DNA of 64,000 nt from Strobilurus pachycystidiatus. Taxonomy: Eukaryota > Basidiomycota > Agaricomycetes > Agaricales > Physalacriaceae. The translations under genes and the position numbers were made by a program. A model generated the notes under the pieces. That model had not been told where the DNA came from, did no database searches, and was given only the letters and a program-made list of their open reading frames with translations. Positions 36,925 to 49,241 of this stretch are shown here, one piece after another. Numbering within the stretch: the stretch's first letter is position 1; every line of letters begins with the position of its first letter. Location: the NCBI GenBank assembly GCA_019915135.1, contig JAHLMK010000010.1, positions 496,001 through 560,000 on the forward strand. Reading direction: 5' to 3'.

Positions 36925-38597
36925 TTATAAGCCTGCTACCTGCCGCTTTGTTTTCAGCTCGTAAGCGTTCTCATATCCCAAGGCCTCAAGCCGTGTTTTG
37001 CTCGGGTACCGTTCCTTGGAAATAATACCTGTGCCGTTGCTTGTCAAGACGGAGTCTCCCGTAGCACTGGCAAGACTGTAAGTCTCACCATCGTATTGCC
37101 AGAATCTATCATATAACGGGGAACTGAGTTGTTCAGAAGACATTTTTGCTCGCAAATGCCGAAACGCCTCAAGTGCCTGTCGAGCGGTCAGGTTTTTCTT
37201 CAAGTCGCTATCTGTGATGGACTCGAAGAACGAGCGCAATTCCGGAACGACGACTTCTGCTACCTGTGTCTGTTCAGGGCTTTTGAGACCTAGTGGACGT
37301 GACAGAAGACTTACCCGTACAAAACGCTGCAACGTCTCTCCAATATTGATGACGTCGATCAAAAACGGGTTGTTGTTATACTTTGCATCTCGAAAGGCGC
37401 CTCGGGGAGGGGTGAACATAAAGACATCCTCGACGCTACTGAACTCGGTGTCAGGTGGGTACATGACGGAGACACCAAAATCGATGTATGAGTATCGCGT
37501 GACAGATGGTTCAAGTAAGCCCCGAGGATATTCATCTTCAAGATCAGGGACTACGTTGGCCACGATATTATCTTCTTTGATGTCGCAGTGAGCGATTCTG
37601 TGGTCATGAAGAAAGACAAGGCCCTAGAAACCATGGTTGGAGCACACCAGACGGATATGAGCGTACATACACACCTCTAGCATTGTCTCCGCAATGTGGA
37701 AAACCTGCGCAACAGTTGCGTAATCTAGATTCCAGATCACTGTCCATCTGTTCGTCCGAGTGAGTTAAGTACATACAGAAAGTGCGATAGGCAAAATGGA
37801 GCGGGCAAAGAGACATACCGAGGCATGACAACAATGGTAAACTCGTCACACTCAAGAAAATCCAGTATGGGTATGGTGTGATTCCGAGGATCTGCTCGTA
37901 TTTCTGGCGAGTTGATATAGCGCAAGATTTTGAGCTCTTCTTCGACCACACATCTGGAAAGGGACTCTTCAGCTGCCAGCGTTAGAGATACGAGTTCTAG
38001 AAGCGGCTCACTTCACAAGGATATCCCGTCCAAGGACATCCTTGACCGGAAATACCGTTGGATTCTGCAACGAGATGAGTTACTTGATTATTGTCGAGGA
38101 TAGCACACTACCAAGAACATCGCTTCCGAATAGTAACGATAGACAAAAGTGACTCTCGGGTATGGATATAGAGCAAGGGACTCGGCCTTGGAGAGAAGGG
38201 CTGGACGAATCAAAGGCGCTAGGACATCTTCCTCTAGATCGGCGTCGGGGAGATACCGATAGCCCTTCGAAACAAAGAATGGCTCTACCCATTCCCAGAA
38301 GGGCTTACTCTCACTCCATTTTGTCCAGAGGTTTGGACTACGAGCATTCGATATAGAGGCTGGGCGTCTCGCGTACGAGTAGAACTTCCATTTCAATCCC
38401 GCGAGCCAAGTCTTTGCGCTGAAGGAGACGTTGTGGAAGAGACCATAGATTCCGGAATACAGAAAAGCGGTGGAAGTTAGCGTTGCTATCCCAAGTGCGT
38501 AAAAGACGAGTGGTTGAGATTTCAAAGCGGCCATGGCCGTCTGGATGCAACTCGTGAGAGTCCAGGGGAAGCCGATACCTTTCAGACTCGGCCCCAT
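36925..38597 (-). CDS. Membrane-anchored protein kinase-like protein 2
   Basis: Six exons (38597-38112, 38064-38012, 37953-37819, 37747-37675, 37623-37315, 37263-36925) give 464 aa. The intron positions and phases are identical to kinase 1. An N-terminal helix (VFYALGIATLTSTAFLYSG) is followed by a kinase-like domain with the ATP-lysine strand (LGRDILVK), catalytic loop HCDIKEDN and DFG (IDFGVSVMY). The tail continues in frame to SKTRLEALGYENAYEL, which kinase 1 has lost. It belongs to the divergent kinase-like families expanded in agaric fungi. The start was set at the ATG opening MGPSLKG; the frame stays open upstream without another ATG. Role unknown. Confidence 0.78.
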
Positions 38598-39379
38598 GCC
38601 GAGAATCGGCGACTGCGCTAATGGCGCGGCCTGCCGAAGCTCGGCAAATGCACTTGGCTCCTGACTGACTCTCAAGATCTCACCAGCTGGCCCAGTGGGC
38701 TTACTCGCCCTTGCGCATGGTTTTCACACATAGCCGTTCCACAATAACCCTCTGAACATGTGGCCCGACGTTCATCAACGTCCATCACTGGCATGGTCGC
38801 TGCTTCATTTTCTGTTGCGCCGAGGCCCGCCGTTCTCGGTTCATCAGCAAGCCTCATTGTCTTACAATCACACGGCCATGTCCTCGAATACCGTCCACTC
38901 CCATTCGATATTCCTTTCAACTGACGGACGGCCGCCCATGTGCTTTCTGCGCCCTCTCCTCAAACTGAGCTCTCGACAACGCTTCACTCGTCAAAACGAT
39001 CATCTCCCATTGTACATGCTACCCTGGCCAGATATCTTCCTCCAGTAACCTGCCGCCTCTTCGTCGTCGTCGTCGGGGACAGCACCGTTATCACCGGCTC
39101 GAACGAACCGCAAGATCGGGATCATGATTCCGTCAGTCGCAGTAGCGAGGTTGCACATCGAGTCAAGAAAATTTGCCCTCAACAGACTGGTCAATCGTAA
39201 CGCGATGCCATTGCTTTGAAGAATCAATTGGTACCTGTACGATATCTGATACCCCATATAATCATACTACATTGCCAATAAGCACTGAGGAGAGGATGGT
39301 AAATATTGTTCGAGTCAATTCGATAGCGCTACTAGGACGCGTTACACAGTATTTGTGTAAGACTCTTGCCAGTGGTTGT
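38598..39379. other. Spacer between kinase 2 and the 7TM gene
   Basis: Upstream side of kinase 2 and 3' flank of the seven-helix protein gene. Only short frames seen. Confidence 0.5.
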
Positions 39380-40616
39380 TCAGACGGCGAGGCCATTGTC
39401 CTGCTCGCTTTTTCCCCTGCCAGATTCATCAACGGACGGAGGCGGTCTGATACTGTCAATGTCGGATCCGTCGGTATCAGCGACGGTGTGTGCGGCGGAC
39501 TGGAAGCGCAGCGAGGATTGCACGGCGTGAGAGCCGCTGCGATTGCCAGCGTGTGAGCTGTCTCTCCACGAGTCGTTTGGACGCGTCTTTCCTGACGCGA
39601 CGCGCGCGATGATCAAGGCGGGAGCAAGACACTGATTAGTCAAAGGTAAGCTAGCCCATTGACAGTCATTGAGACCTAAGATGACTTACAGTGACAGCGT
39701 CCAGCATTCCTGCTGGATAAAGATCTGTGTCGCTGTAATATGGTGCATAGAAGTCGTGCAAATACAGCGCGAGAAACAGCAGATGTGTGACAGAGAAAAG
39801 GGATGAGGATTCCACCAGGATTTCGATAATGCCCGCATACGTCCTGCTGTGCACTCCAGTAACACGCACGATACAGATGATAATCAATGCAGTGCCAATG
39901 ATGTTTGTGGCGAGCGTCAATGAGATATAGGCCATTTCCCAGTGGACCACTGAGGTACTCAGGAGAGCATCATCTCTGCTAATGACATACCGCACGTTGA
40001 ATAGAATGAACGAAACTGGACCATTTCAGATGGAGTAAGAGTCACAGTAAGGTTTTCACGCACCTGTTTCGGCAACGCCGCAGAGTACGGGGACAGCGAC
40101 TAGCCAGGAGTGTCCGCATATAATCCAGCATCGCCAAACCTATGTAGAGTTGTCAGGTGAGCAATTACCACCGTAAGTATTCTTACCATGACACCCTCTG
40201 CCAGAAGGACATTGATCTGGCGAAGGACCGAAGCCGTTGTACCCAATCGAAAAGTCAGTGCACCGAGTGAATATTCCTGGAGCTCGTCTTCTCGTGTTGC
40301 GCCATGGACAATGTACTGGTCGTCAACAATCTCCCAGATCAAGCCAATCCGGATTGTGAAGAGCATCCACATGAGAGTGAGGAGCGCAATTTGTCCAATG
40401 CGTCCCCGGAAGTTTTTCTTCGACAAACCTAGTGATGAGTCAGTCTCGCGTAGCATGACTGCCTGAAGAATGCAGACAGTTTGTGACGATTGCGTGAATC
40501 GTGTACAGATACACGGCGGTGTAGAAGAAATAACAGCCAATCTCCATTATGTAGGAATGAAGATTGTCTCGCAGATAGTGAATAACGTCTGCTTCGGTGA
40601 ATGCAGGAGCGGACAT
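39380..40616 (-). CDS. Fungal seven-transmembrane protein A
   Basis: Five exons (40616-40478, 40428-40187, 40139-40064, 40015-39690, 39631-39380) give 344 aa. Helices visible in order include IGCYFFYTAVYLYTIHAIV, QIALLTLMWMLFTIRIGLIW, a segment ending INVLLAEGVMVWRCWIICG, SWLVAVPVLCGVAET, AYISLTLATNIIGTALIII and LFSVTHLLFLALYLHDF. The C-terminal tail begins PALIIARVASGKTRP and is long, polar and serine-rich. The motif pair LLAEGVMVWRCW and ALIIARVASG is typical of a large seven-helix family of mushroom-forming fungi whose function is unknown, possibly receptor-like. The donor of the first intron (AACT|GTCTGC) is the least certain splice site. Confidence 0.75.
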
Positions 40617-42224
40617 GATGTGGTCCCGGAAGAAGTGAGTAGTGTACAAACTCATGCAACGTTCTGCTTCATATATGCAGCACCGGAACAACGCACGCCA
40701 CCATCATCGACTATCAGTGGTTCATCTGTGACAATTCTCCGGCTCAAGAAAGACGAGCGGGACAAGATCTGGTGTACCTGTGTCTTGATATCGCGTTGCT
40801 GGGAACGGGATAGTTCATCAACTTCGGAGAATGTAGTGAGCGGTGATAGTATGGATGTTTAAATACATATCGCGCTGTTGATGACGGAATCCATAATCTG
40901 GGGGCGAGGACAGCAACAAGCGATCAGCATCGTGAGATGTACGGATCGGATTTGGTGTCCAGACTGAAGCCTAGATGAGTGACCTATCTCGACTCACCAA
41001 CTCACCAAAGAGAAGGGGTTTTGAGGGTCGGGTGTGTCTTGATATTGCAGCGCTGTTGAGTGTGAAGGAGTTCGACAGTCATCAATCATAGAATCAGAGG
41101 TGAAATGTCGGGGATCACATCCAATATGTACATAGAAAGTGCGTATATTCTTGACTCAACGAACAGGTCGCTCAAGGATAGCACGACAAAGGACTCCACT
41201 GTGATGAGGAAGGTAACATCTGGTGATCAGCATGGTGAGATATCAACTAGACACCTAGAAGCGTGGACATGAACGACCTATTTCGACTCGCCGTGATGGT
41301 CGAATGCAAACACCATCCTGTATGGGCTCGACGTGGGTGCGTTGATTGAAGAAGATTCAACAAGCGGCTTACCCATTGAAAACCATGGAGTCTATGCGGA
41401 CGTGCCTAGTGGCGGACTGCTATCCGAGACTGAAGCCTAGCTATGAGCGACCAAAGAGAAGAAGTTCGACAGTCATCAATCATAGAGTCAGAGGGGAAAT
41501 GTCGGGGATCACTTTCAATACAGAGTAAGCGCGTATATTTTTTACTCACCAAACAGGTCTTTGATAGCACGACGAAGGACTCCACTGTGATGAGGAAATC
41601 AGCATCTGATGATCGACATGGTGAGATATCAAACTAGCCACCTAGAAGCGTGGATATGAACGACCTGTTTCGACTCAGCAGTGAGAAAAAAGAGGCCGTG
41701 GTGGTCGAATGCAAACACCATCCTGTATGGGCTCAACGTGTGCGCGTTGATGGATGAGGAGCGACTTACCCATCGGAAACTTATGGAGTCTGTGCGGACG
41801 TGCCTAGTGGCGGACTGCTATCCGAGACGATGGCAAGGGACGGAAATGCTGAACAGCATGCAGGTACCACTTGCTGGCACCGGTCACGCCGGACGAAGGA
41901 AGGCGACTCGGAATGAAACGGTATGACGATGAACGCTGTGGCTTGAGCAGGAGCACGATCACCACTGTCCCGCGACTGTCGCCACTAGTACGTACCAAGA
42001 ATTGTACAAAATGACTGGAGGCTGGCAAAGGCAAACTCTAAATTCAAGGAAGTCGTCAGAGTACCATGTACAATGCCTTGGAAGACGAGAGTAATATCCT
42101 AGCATGAATTACCGTGCTGTTGTCTATAGTACAAACATGGAGACTCGGATGCATGCAGTATGTATGTATATGGCTACACGAGATAATCATCATCACATCC
42201 GAGACATGGGGCACAACACTCACT
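40617..42224. other. Spacer with tandem repeat
   Basis: Upstream region of 7TM gene A and 3' flank of the DnaJ remnant. Most of it is the 400-base repeat listed separately; no gene recognised. Confidence 0.5.
40960..41835 (+). repeat. Degenerate tandem repeat, about 400-base unit
   Basis: Anchors recur about 400 bases apart: GTTCGACAGTCATCAATCATAG near 41069 and 41465, CCTGTATGGGCTC near 41319 and 41724, and GCGGACTGCTATCCGAGA near 41412 and 41812. A little over two units are present. They carry no recognisable gene. Confidence 0.85.
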
Positions 42225-43430
42225 TAGTCTACAGCCGCCTCTCCCGCTCGCGCTCCCGACTGCTTTTGGAAAGTACCCTGACGGTCAGTCTCACCGATGA
42301 CCTGCCCGTCCTTCTGCGCGCCTATATATCCCTGGGCCAAAATCAGCATCACGACGGCCCGCGTCTGCGCCTCTTCTCCCGGAATAGTAGGATCCTCGAT
42401 CGCACGTCTGGCGCAAGACAGACCCTGTCTCAAGCTTCCCCTTGTAAAGCGCCTGCAGACCCTTCGGCGCCGTCCGCTCTTGCTCCTCTGGCAAGGGATT
42501 GCCTGCCTTTTCGGCAGCTTGGATGTGCTCCAAGACGTTCTTGAGCTCGATGGCTGATCAAACTATGAATAAGCTGACATCCTGAATAAGAATAGGGCGC
42601 AAAGGAAGACATGACGACGTACGCTTCGCGAGAGACGTGATACTTGCCTTGGACGTTATGTAGCCAGCCGCCGACACCGAGGAAAGACTGGTTGGTGGCA
42701 AGGTGGTGCTTGGCTTTTGACGAGGAGACGAAGCCGACGGCCTGGAGGAGCTCAGCGCCGTAGGATTCTTTTTCGAGTCTTCAGCGTCCAAATCACGTAT
42801 TGTCTGCCAGCTGTGCGTGATACCTGAACCGCGCGAGGTTTTGTACCGAGCTGATCAATGTTTTCCTCCTGAATAAATGAGTGTGAAATTGGATCGAGAA
42901 GAGAGACCCACCTCAGCCGATTCAATTCTGTCCTTCTCCTCCATCTTCTGCTGATCTTCCTCGCTCATAATGCATGATGACCCGTCCTTTAGCGTCCTTC
43001 GGCTGCTTCTCATCCTCCTCCGCGTCGTTGACTTCTTGAAGCGCAGTCTCGAGGTCGCGCGCCAGGGTGATGCGCCAAATGATGGACATGAACCGCTCCC
43101 CGCCAAGATCGTGCCGTACACCTCCGGATCGACGTCTACACCCTCGGGCGCGCTCTCCTTTGGCCCAAACTTATTGCAGTTTTTGCGGAGCGTGTCATCG
43201 GACAGCGTTTGATACGCAGCCACAACCTCGTTCAAGTGGTGCGTAACGTCAGGGTTCTCGTCGAGATGGTGTTTGATTGCGAGGGGCGGTACGCCTTCTG
43301 GATCTCGTCCGTCGTCGGCGCCAGGAGGCCACAGTAGCCCGTCTCCAGGGGGTTCCCCTGCGTCCCAATCTCGCGGCCCTTCCGAGCCGGTTTGGCGGTG
43401 CCGTTCACAACGACAACGAGAGGCAACGGG
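42225..43430 (-). pseudogene. DnaJ (J-domain plus X-domain) chaperone remnant
   Basis: Minus-strand pieces match a CAJ1-type J-protein. The J-domain starts ETGYCGLLAPTTDEIQKAYR, then continues in another frame (LAIKHHLDENPD...NEVVAAYQTLSD). Next come KFGPKESAPEG, a charged linker in a third frame (LARDLETALQEVNDAEEDE), and an X-domain (AKHHLATNQSFLGVGGWLH, then IELKNVLEHIQAAEKAGN). At least four frame changes are needed. The J-domain's essential HPD tripeptide reads HLD. Introns are still visible near 42867-42910 and 42560-42630. J-proteins stimulate Hsp70; this copy is dead. Confidence 0.75.
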
Positions 43431-46400
43431 TTTAGGTGAAGGAAAGTATCTGGCCTGGGTAGAATGTCTGAGAAAGAATCGCCTGGGATGAGAAGCATTG
43501 GATTTGGAGCGTCGTTGAGGGCTTGGGCTGGGGAGAGGGAACTGGGAAGTCCACGACCGTTAAGTGGACTGTGCAGTACGCCGACATACGGCAGGCCTCG
43601 TCTGTGGATGAGCGCAGAAGTTCCCTGAGCACTGCACATCCGCGGCGACAGCATTGAGACCGTCATCGTCGAGCCAGGTCAGAATGTGAGTGTGTCCGAC
43701 TGATCCCGCCGTGTACAGTGCCCCTTGTCGTGCTTCAAGTTTGGGAACAAGACCGGATCCATCGGGGGAGAGGCAAAACCGACGTGAGCAGTAGTGGTAG
43801 ACATAAAGGCGTGGATTCATGTGTTCAACGCGCTGTTTGTGGTTGTGAGTTCCCGTGTAAGCGCACAGTAGGAGACGCACCAGTTGTTCGTCGCGTCAGG
43901 TAGCCGTTCCTTTTAATTTGGTAACTTTTCAAAAGTGTCGGATTCCGCCCGCAAAAAAGTAGCCAGTGTCTATCCAAACGGCCGTTGGCGGTAGTCATTG
44001 GCATCGTAGTGATAGACGAGATGTAAGGACTCGGGTAAGAGCATCCCAGCTTGGCTTCCTACCACGACGTCGAAATGCTTTCTCGCCCTCAGCGAACCCT
44101 CGCGGCTCTCCGTGCTATATTTTCAACGACATAGAGCTGCTTGCCGTTGTCCGATTCCCATGCCTCTGAATCCCTGCTCTGCAGCTCCGCCGATAATCAA
44201 CTCCATAGCGCCACTCCAAATCATTCTGCCGCAAGATGCTGTCGATCGGCCTGACCGAACTCTACGGACAATCTCAGACACCCTCAACATACACAAACAT
44301 ATGCTTGACTATATAATGGCTCCTTTTTGACACGATCTAACCTGCATCCCTCTTTCCCTCCCACCACCACCTCGATGACCCCTCTTCATTGTCCTCCCTT
44401 TTTGCTCTCGTCCCCGACGACCTCAAGCACGACGATGGGCACTGTACCCGACGAGGATCAGTCCGGACACACCCCTCGTTCTGACTGGGTCAGACGACGA
44501 CGACATTCATTGTCGTCGCCGCGGAGGTGCAGTGCCCGGGGGAAACGTTCCAGCTTCTTTCTTTCTTTTTATTCCTATTTTATTCACCCGCGAGACCTGC
44601 CTATACGGCACCGAACAAACACAGCCGCTGTCGGGCCTCTGGCTCTGATGATCAACAACCTGCGCCGTTATGCCCACGGTATGGACGCTATCCGGGCTAG
44701 GATAGGGATCCCGCAGCGATGGCCGCTGGACTAGTTGACAACGGGTCTCGCATAGGGAAAGGTTCCCGCCTTTTTTGCCGTCTACTATCTGGGCTCGTCA
44801 ATTGGCGAGTTTGGGGTGACTGTAAAGCATGAATAGCCCAGTACAATGGATCCTCAGTCCTGCTTGATGCGGTAGGATTGGGAGGATATGATCCAGTAGA
44901 CGTTCTCTGTAAGCGCATCGTAAACGGTCTCAACGCCATAGCGAACTTCGGCGCTTACGTTTTGTCTTCTCTACAGGAGTGCACGCTCGATGTCGGGACA
45001 CTCAGTCCTTCTTTTGACATTGGCGCGAGCAGTGGTAGTACAGACCACACGCTGCACACTTCTTCAGCGGACATGGCGGCATTTTTGCGACATTAGGGTA
45101 CTTAGGGCACTGTAGCATTGTTCAGGACAAGAAACTAGGTCGACTGGGCACTCACCGAGAGAGAGTCGCATATCGCCGAACAAATATTTGGCTCTCGCAC
45201 TCTTCCTCCCACCATCGTCTCACGCGACCTCACTATCCATGGCTTGCACGGGGTCTCTTGTTCATCGCAGAGGCGACAAATACGCGCCCCGGCAGCTGAA
45301 GCAGGACGAGCAATAAGAAGGTATGTCATGCGATACCGCCCAGCGACGCGACAGTGATGCATCATTGTCAGGAAAGTCCTTATCGAAAAATGTATGCGAA
45401 GCAAGAGGCGCTCTGCGCGCATAAATGGCTCCGTCGCGGTCAAGGTGCGTTGATATCAGCCTGATAATAGTCCTTTCTTTGACACAATGCGCCCGATCCC
45501 TACACCACGGCGAGCGGTTTGATCAATTTTGACTCCGGATTTTCAACTTTCAGCCCGATCGTGATTCGAGGTCAAATCTAGGTAGGGGAGACCAGTGCTC
45601 CCAGATGTCTGAGCGCTCGAGGTTGATTTGAGGTCGAAAGACTGAGGCTACCCCGGGTAACTTTTTTTTTTGTGCGTCGCTCAACGCTGGTGCTGGGCTA
45701 GCTGGTAGCTGGATGCTCCTTCTTGTTTGCAGTATGACTTGGATAGAAGCAAAAAAATTTGAATTACGCTAAATAAAATTTACATGCACATAAAATACGG
45801 GAGTAGAGAGATCGTAACAGGCGGAACGTCTGGGCGGCAGCAGTGACAAACCTATTGTGCAACGGCAAGGGTGCAAACTCGAGGCATGTGGGCATGGCAT
45901 TGGGTTAACGTCGGATAGCAGAGGGCATCGGTGGGCAGCTGCAGGTGATGCAGGAATTATGAGTTGGCTGCCAACACGACTAGAAAAAAAAGGCTCACCG
46001 AGTACTGACACCTGAGATTAAATAACAGACGTGGCATTTAATGCCTCCCATACATCCGTGTTGTGTGAGGTCCTTCGAAGCGATAATCTTGGGGTTCCGA
46101 ACAGTGGTGATGGTGGTTGAAGGCAAGCTCTTCGATCCTGCTTGGGTCCACGACGAGGCCTTGCTATATTGGGCGTGACGACTTGCCAAAAAAAAAAAGT
46201 CCAAGTTCCTTGCCGGGTTCAAGGACAGTCCAATTCTCACTGCAGCCTGATCATTGGCAGTAGAGAAGGTAGCGAGGTGGAAGCGAGCCCATAGCTAGCC
46301 TATCGTGAGTTGGAATCAATGTTCGATCGCCGACCTCAATTCGACGTCGGTGCTGCACAGATTTGGGGCAGTAGATTTTTGCTTGGATTTGTGTGTAAAC

Positions 46401-46915
46401 TGGGTACATGTGTCATCATATCTACATCAATTCGATTTCAACTCCTTTACTGCCAAAAATGTCCAAACCCCAAGCGGTGGTGTAGTTTGACGACACTTAC
46501 CGCGCTTTCTACATTACGGGCTGTCACCCCAACTCCCTCCTTGCTCGTGAGCTCGTCCACCTGAGGACGTCACATCCTGCACCCTCCGGGAGACGCAAAG
46601 GCATCACCTGGACAGGATGCACTGTCCGATAGCTGCCAGGTCTCAATCACCCTGAATTCGAACAACTCCCCGTGGCGCGCGTGTCGGTGTTCAGCCCTCA
46701 TGGCCTGGTTGACCGCGCGTTACGTTGAGTGTGCGTGAGCACCAACGTTCCATCCTGCCTCTATCTCATGCGACGAGAGCCAGGCCTTGGAAATGGATCT
46801 CTCTGAGAATGTTGGACCCTTCTCCCCTACCCCATGACGACGTGCAATCTTTTTGCTCGAGGATATTAGCTGGCAAAAGTTGATTGGATGTGTTTTGAGT
46901 GTTAGTGTGACCTTT
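43431..46915. other. Long intergenic stretch
   Basis: About 3.5 kb without a supportable gene. Frames such as 44374-44734 (+), 44878-45096 (+) and 45135-45443 (-) have no domain, no consistent introns and low-complexity stretches. There are several A/T homopolymers (near 45660-45670 and 46188-46200). Confidence 0.45.
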
Positions 46916-47364
46916 TCAGGTCCCTGCTACGGCGCTGTCAAGGAGCACTTTACTGGTTGCCTTACACAATCTGTCGACCAGCATGTTACCCTTTGCGTCC
47001 ACGAGCACCTTACTCGCTAAATCCACTTCAACATCGCCTGCATCAATACTAGTGATAAGCGCCGCCGCCCAACGTGACCCACCGATCCAGTACTGCTCCC
47101 TAGGGGAAGGAAGAATTGGGATCTGGAGAAGTAGGTGAGTCGGATGAATTTTCCACGGGTTCGTTCCGGGTTGCTGTTTGCTTGTTATGTCCCATTCTCG
47201 ATGCTTTTGTTCCCACTCTTTGTTTGTTTGTTTTTTGTTCCTGCTTGTCCTGTTTTCCTTCTGTCCCCCATTTCTTGTTCTCTGGTCTCTCCATCGCCGT
47301 GTCTTTGTTCCCAGTCTCAGTCTTTTCCTTGGTCTGATGCTCAAATCCTGTTTCCAGGCAGCAG

Positions 47365-48063
47365 ATGGCGTCTCGCGCATCTGGCAAACGTTCGCAGGGG
47401 CGCGTCCAAAGGTTCGAGGCCGACGTTGCAAGATGGATGAGCTGTTGGGCGGTTCAGAAGCTCGGCGAGGTAGAGAAAGGACAGGAACGCGAGCTTGAGA
47501 AACAGGAGCACGTGCAGGCCAAGGTGGCCATCGAGAGGCTCTGCAGGGAGAACGCAGAAATGTGGCGAGGTTGGTTGGTGGGGATGGACCGCAGCAAGAC
47601 CCACCGCTGCTGACCCGAAAGGATCGGGCGACGAAGAGGATGACGGGGAGTAGAAGTGGGACTCTGGGGAGTGTGGAGGATGTGTGGCAGCAGGGAGTGG
47701 AGTGTGGAAAGGCTGCTGCTGCCACCACCGCCGTTACCGCATTGTTGGCGGGCGAACTCCTGCTCCAAATTGGGGCAGCATCACGAGATGTTGACGGGCA
47801 ATGTGGTGATGTGTGCTATCAATGGGGCCAGCGGCAAAGCCACTTCAAGTTGGACCGACACATCAGAAGTCCGATTCATGCCTCCGTGGGTGCTAGAATT
47901 GTTTGGTGCCGCAAAGAGCCAAGAGTTTGGCGGTGAGCAGAGTCAGAGTGAATTCATTCCCAGTGCTCAGAGCCAAAGTCAATCCTTCAGCGCTGGTGAC
48001 ATGGCAGGAATGGAACTCCTCACACAGACACTCGAGCGCAAGTCGTCCTACTCCCAATGCTAG
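47365..48063 (+). other. Coding-like region of unknown nature
   Basis: Three overlapping plus-strand frames look protein-like in succession. The first is a charged, coiled-coil-like piece (GQERELEKQEHVQAKVAIERL, read in parts). Next is an alanine-rich piece (AAAATTAVTALLAGE). Last comes a serine/glutamine-rich piece (QSQSEFIPSAQSQSQSF) ending at 48063. They might be exons of one gene or pieces of a decayed one; I could not find a splice set joining all three. A 270-codon minus-strand frame (46916-47728) also spans this region but is low-complexity and probably a shadow. Confidence 0.25.
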
Positions 48064-48699
48064 AATTTTTGCGGTTTGTCCGACCACAACCGTATCAGTC
48101 CTAGTCACAGTCGCAAGGGCCGGGGAGCAGGCCTGGGAATAGAATTAGGATGAGGCAGTGAATCAGGAAGAGGGAAGCGGCCAAAACACTATTGCGGGTG
48201 GGAGATGGCGGACAGGGACAGTGTGGGGCTGAGTTTGAAAAAGGGGGGTCAGATTGACTGATTTTTTGCCGGCATTTGGTGTTTTGCTGCGGTGTGATGT
48301 TTGCTTTGCGCTTTTCTCATGTATTCCGTTATCTCTTTGATCCATATGTGTTCCTTTTGTTCTATCCTCTTTCCTTTGGGCTTGTGTTTCCTTCTGGGTT
48401 TGTGTTTAGGCTCTTGCACAGCGCTTTCTCAGCGTGCCGCTAAATAAGAGGACTTTGTGTCTATAAGTGATATCTATGTGTAGCCAAGGGTAACATTCAG
48501 TAGGATACTTACAGGGTGGAGTGGGTATTCTTTATTGAATTATCTGTTGATGTCAAGCTATCAGGTTGGATGTTTGGCTTGAAGAAATGGTGTATTGGGG
48601 TGAGGAAACTTTGGACGCAAGTATAATTGGCATGAGCACAACTAATAGTAAATACAAATGCAGACAAATAATGAAATATAGATGTAATACTATCTATTC
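48064..48699. other. AT-rich 3' flank of the NACHT-ankyrin gene
   Basis: From about 48480 the sequence becomes clearly more AT-rich than its neighbours; no gene recognised. Confidence 0.5.
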
Positions 48700-49241
48700 T
48701 CACAACATCAATTCATCCTTCATTGAGACTTTTGCTTTTTGATCCAGCATAATCTGCATCATCTCCGGGTGACAGTCCTTCCCTTCCATAGATAGGTAAT
48801 TCAATATAGGCTCCACGTCAGCCCCATGTGCTACCAACAGACGGAAAACATCTGCCCGTTCTTCCCACCAAGGATACACCACTCCCATAGCTCTTCTTGC
48901 AGCCCATAGAGCAGTCTCGTGAGGCTTTCCGTCTACGGCATTGATATTGGCGCCATAGTCAAGGAGAGTTTGAACAATGGCTGTGGATCCAGACCATGAC
49001 GCTCCATGCAATGCAGTTCCATACAAACCACCTTGAGCATTTATGTTGGCACCATGGGCAAGCAGAATTTGGACAACGGCCACCTCTCCACTCACAGTGG
49101 ATGCAGCTTGCAATGCATTCCCATATTCACCACCTTGAGCATTGACGTCGGCGCCATGCTGCAAAAAAAGAGCAACAATATCTGCTCTGCCATATGCAGA
49201 TGCTGTTTGAAGTGCATACCCGTCTTCTCCTCCATAGGCAT
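48700..49241 (-). pseudogene. NACHT-ankyrin gene, 3' part (separated by LTR element)
   Basis: An open minus-strand frame holds at least three ankyrin repeats (for example ADIVALFLQHGADVNAQGG, VQILLAHGANINAQGG and VQTLLDYGANINAVDG), then a charged tail and a stop at 48700-48702. It has no start of its own. The frame is cut at the GGCAT duplication; on the far side of the LTR element the same frame continues, ending VATLLDAGADVNA. Joining at the duplication gives an uninterrupted ankyrin repeat (ADVNAYGGEDGYAL). This is therefore the displaced C-terminus of the gene starting at 57094. Confidence 0.85.
49237..49241. repeat. Target site duplication, left copy
   Basis: GGCAT, identical to 54089-54093. 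Confidence 0.95.

Noticed and set aside
46916..47728. A 270-codon minus-strand frame
   Set aside because: Low-complexity Pro/Ser/Arg content, no domain, and overlap with more protein-like plus-strand frames.
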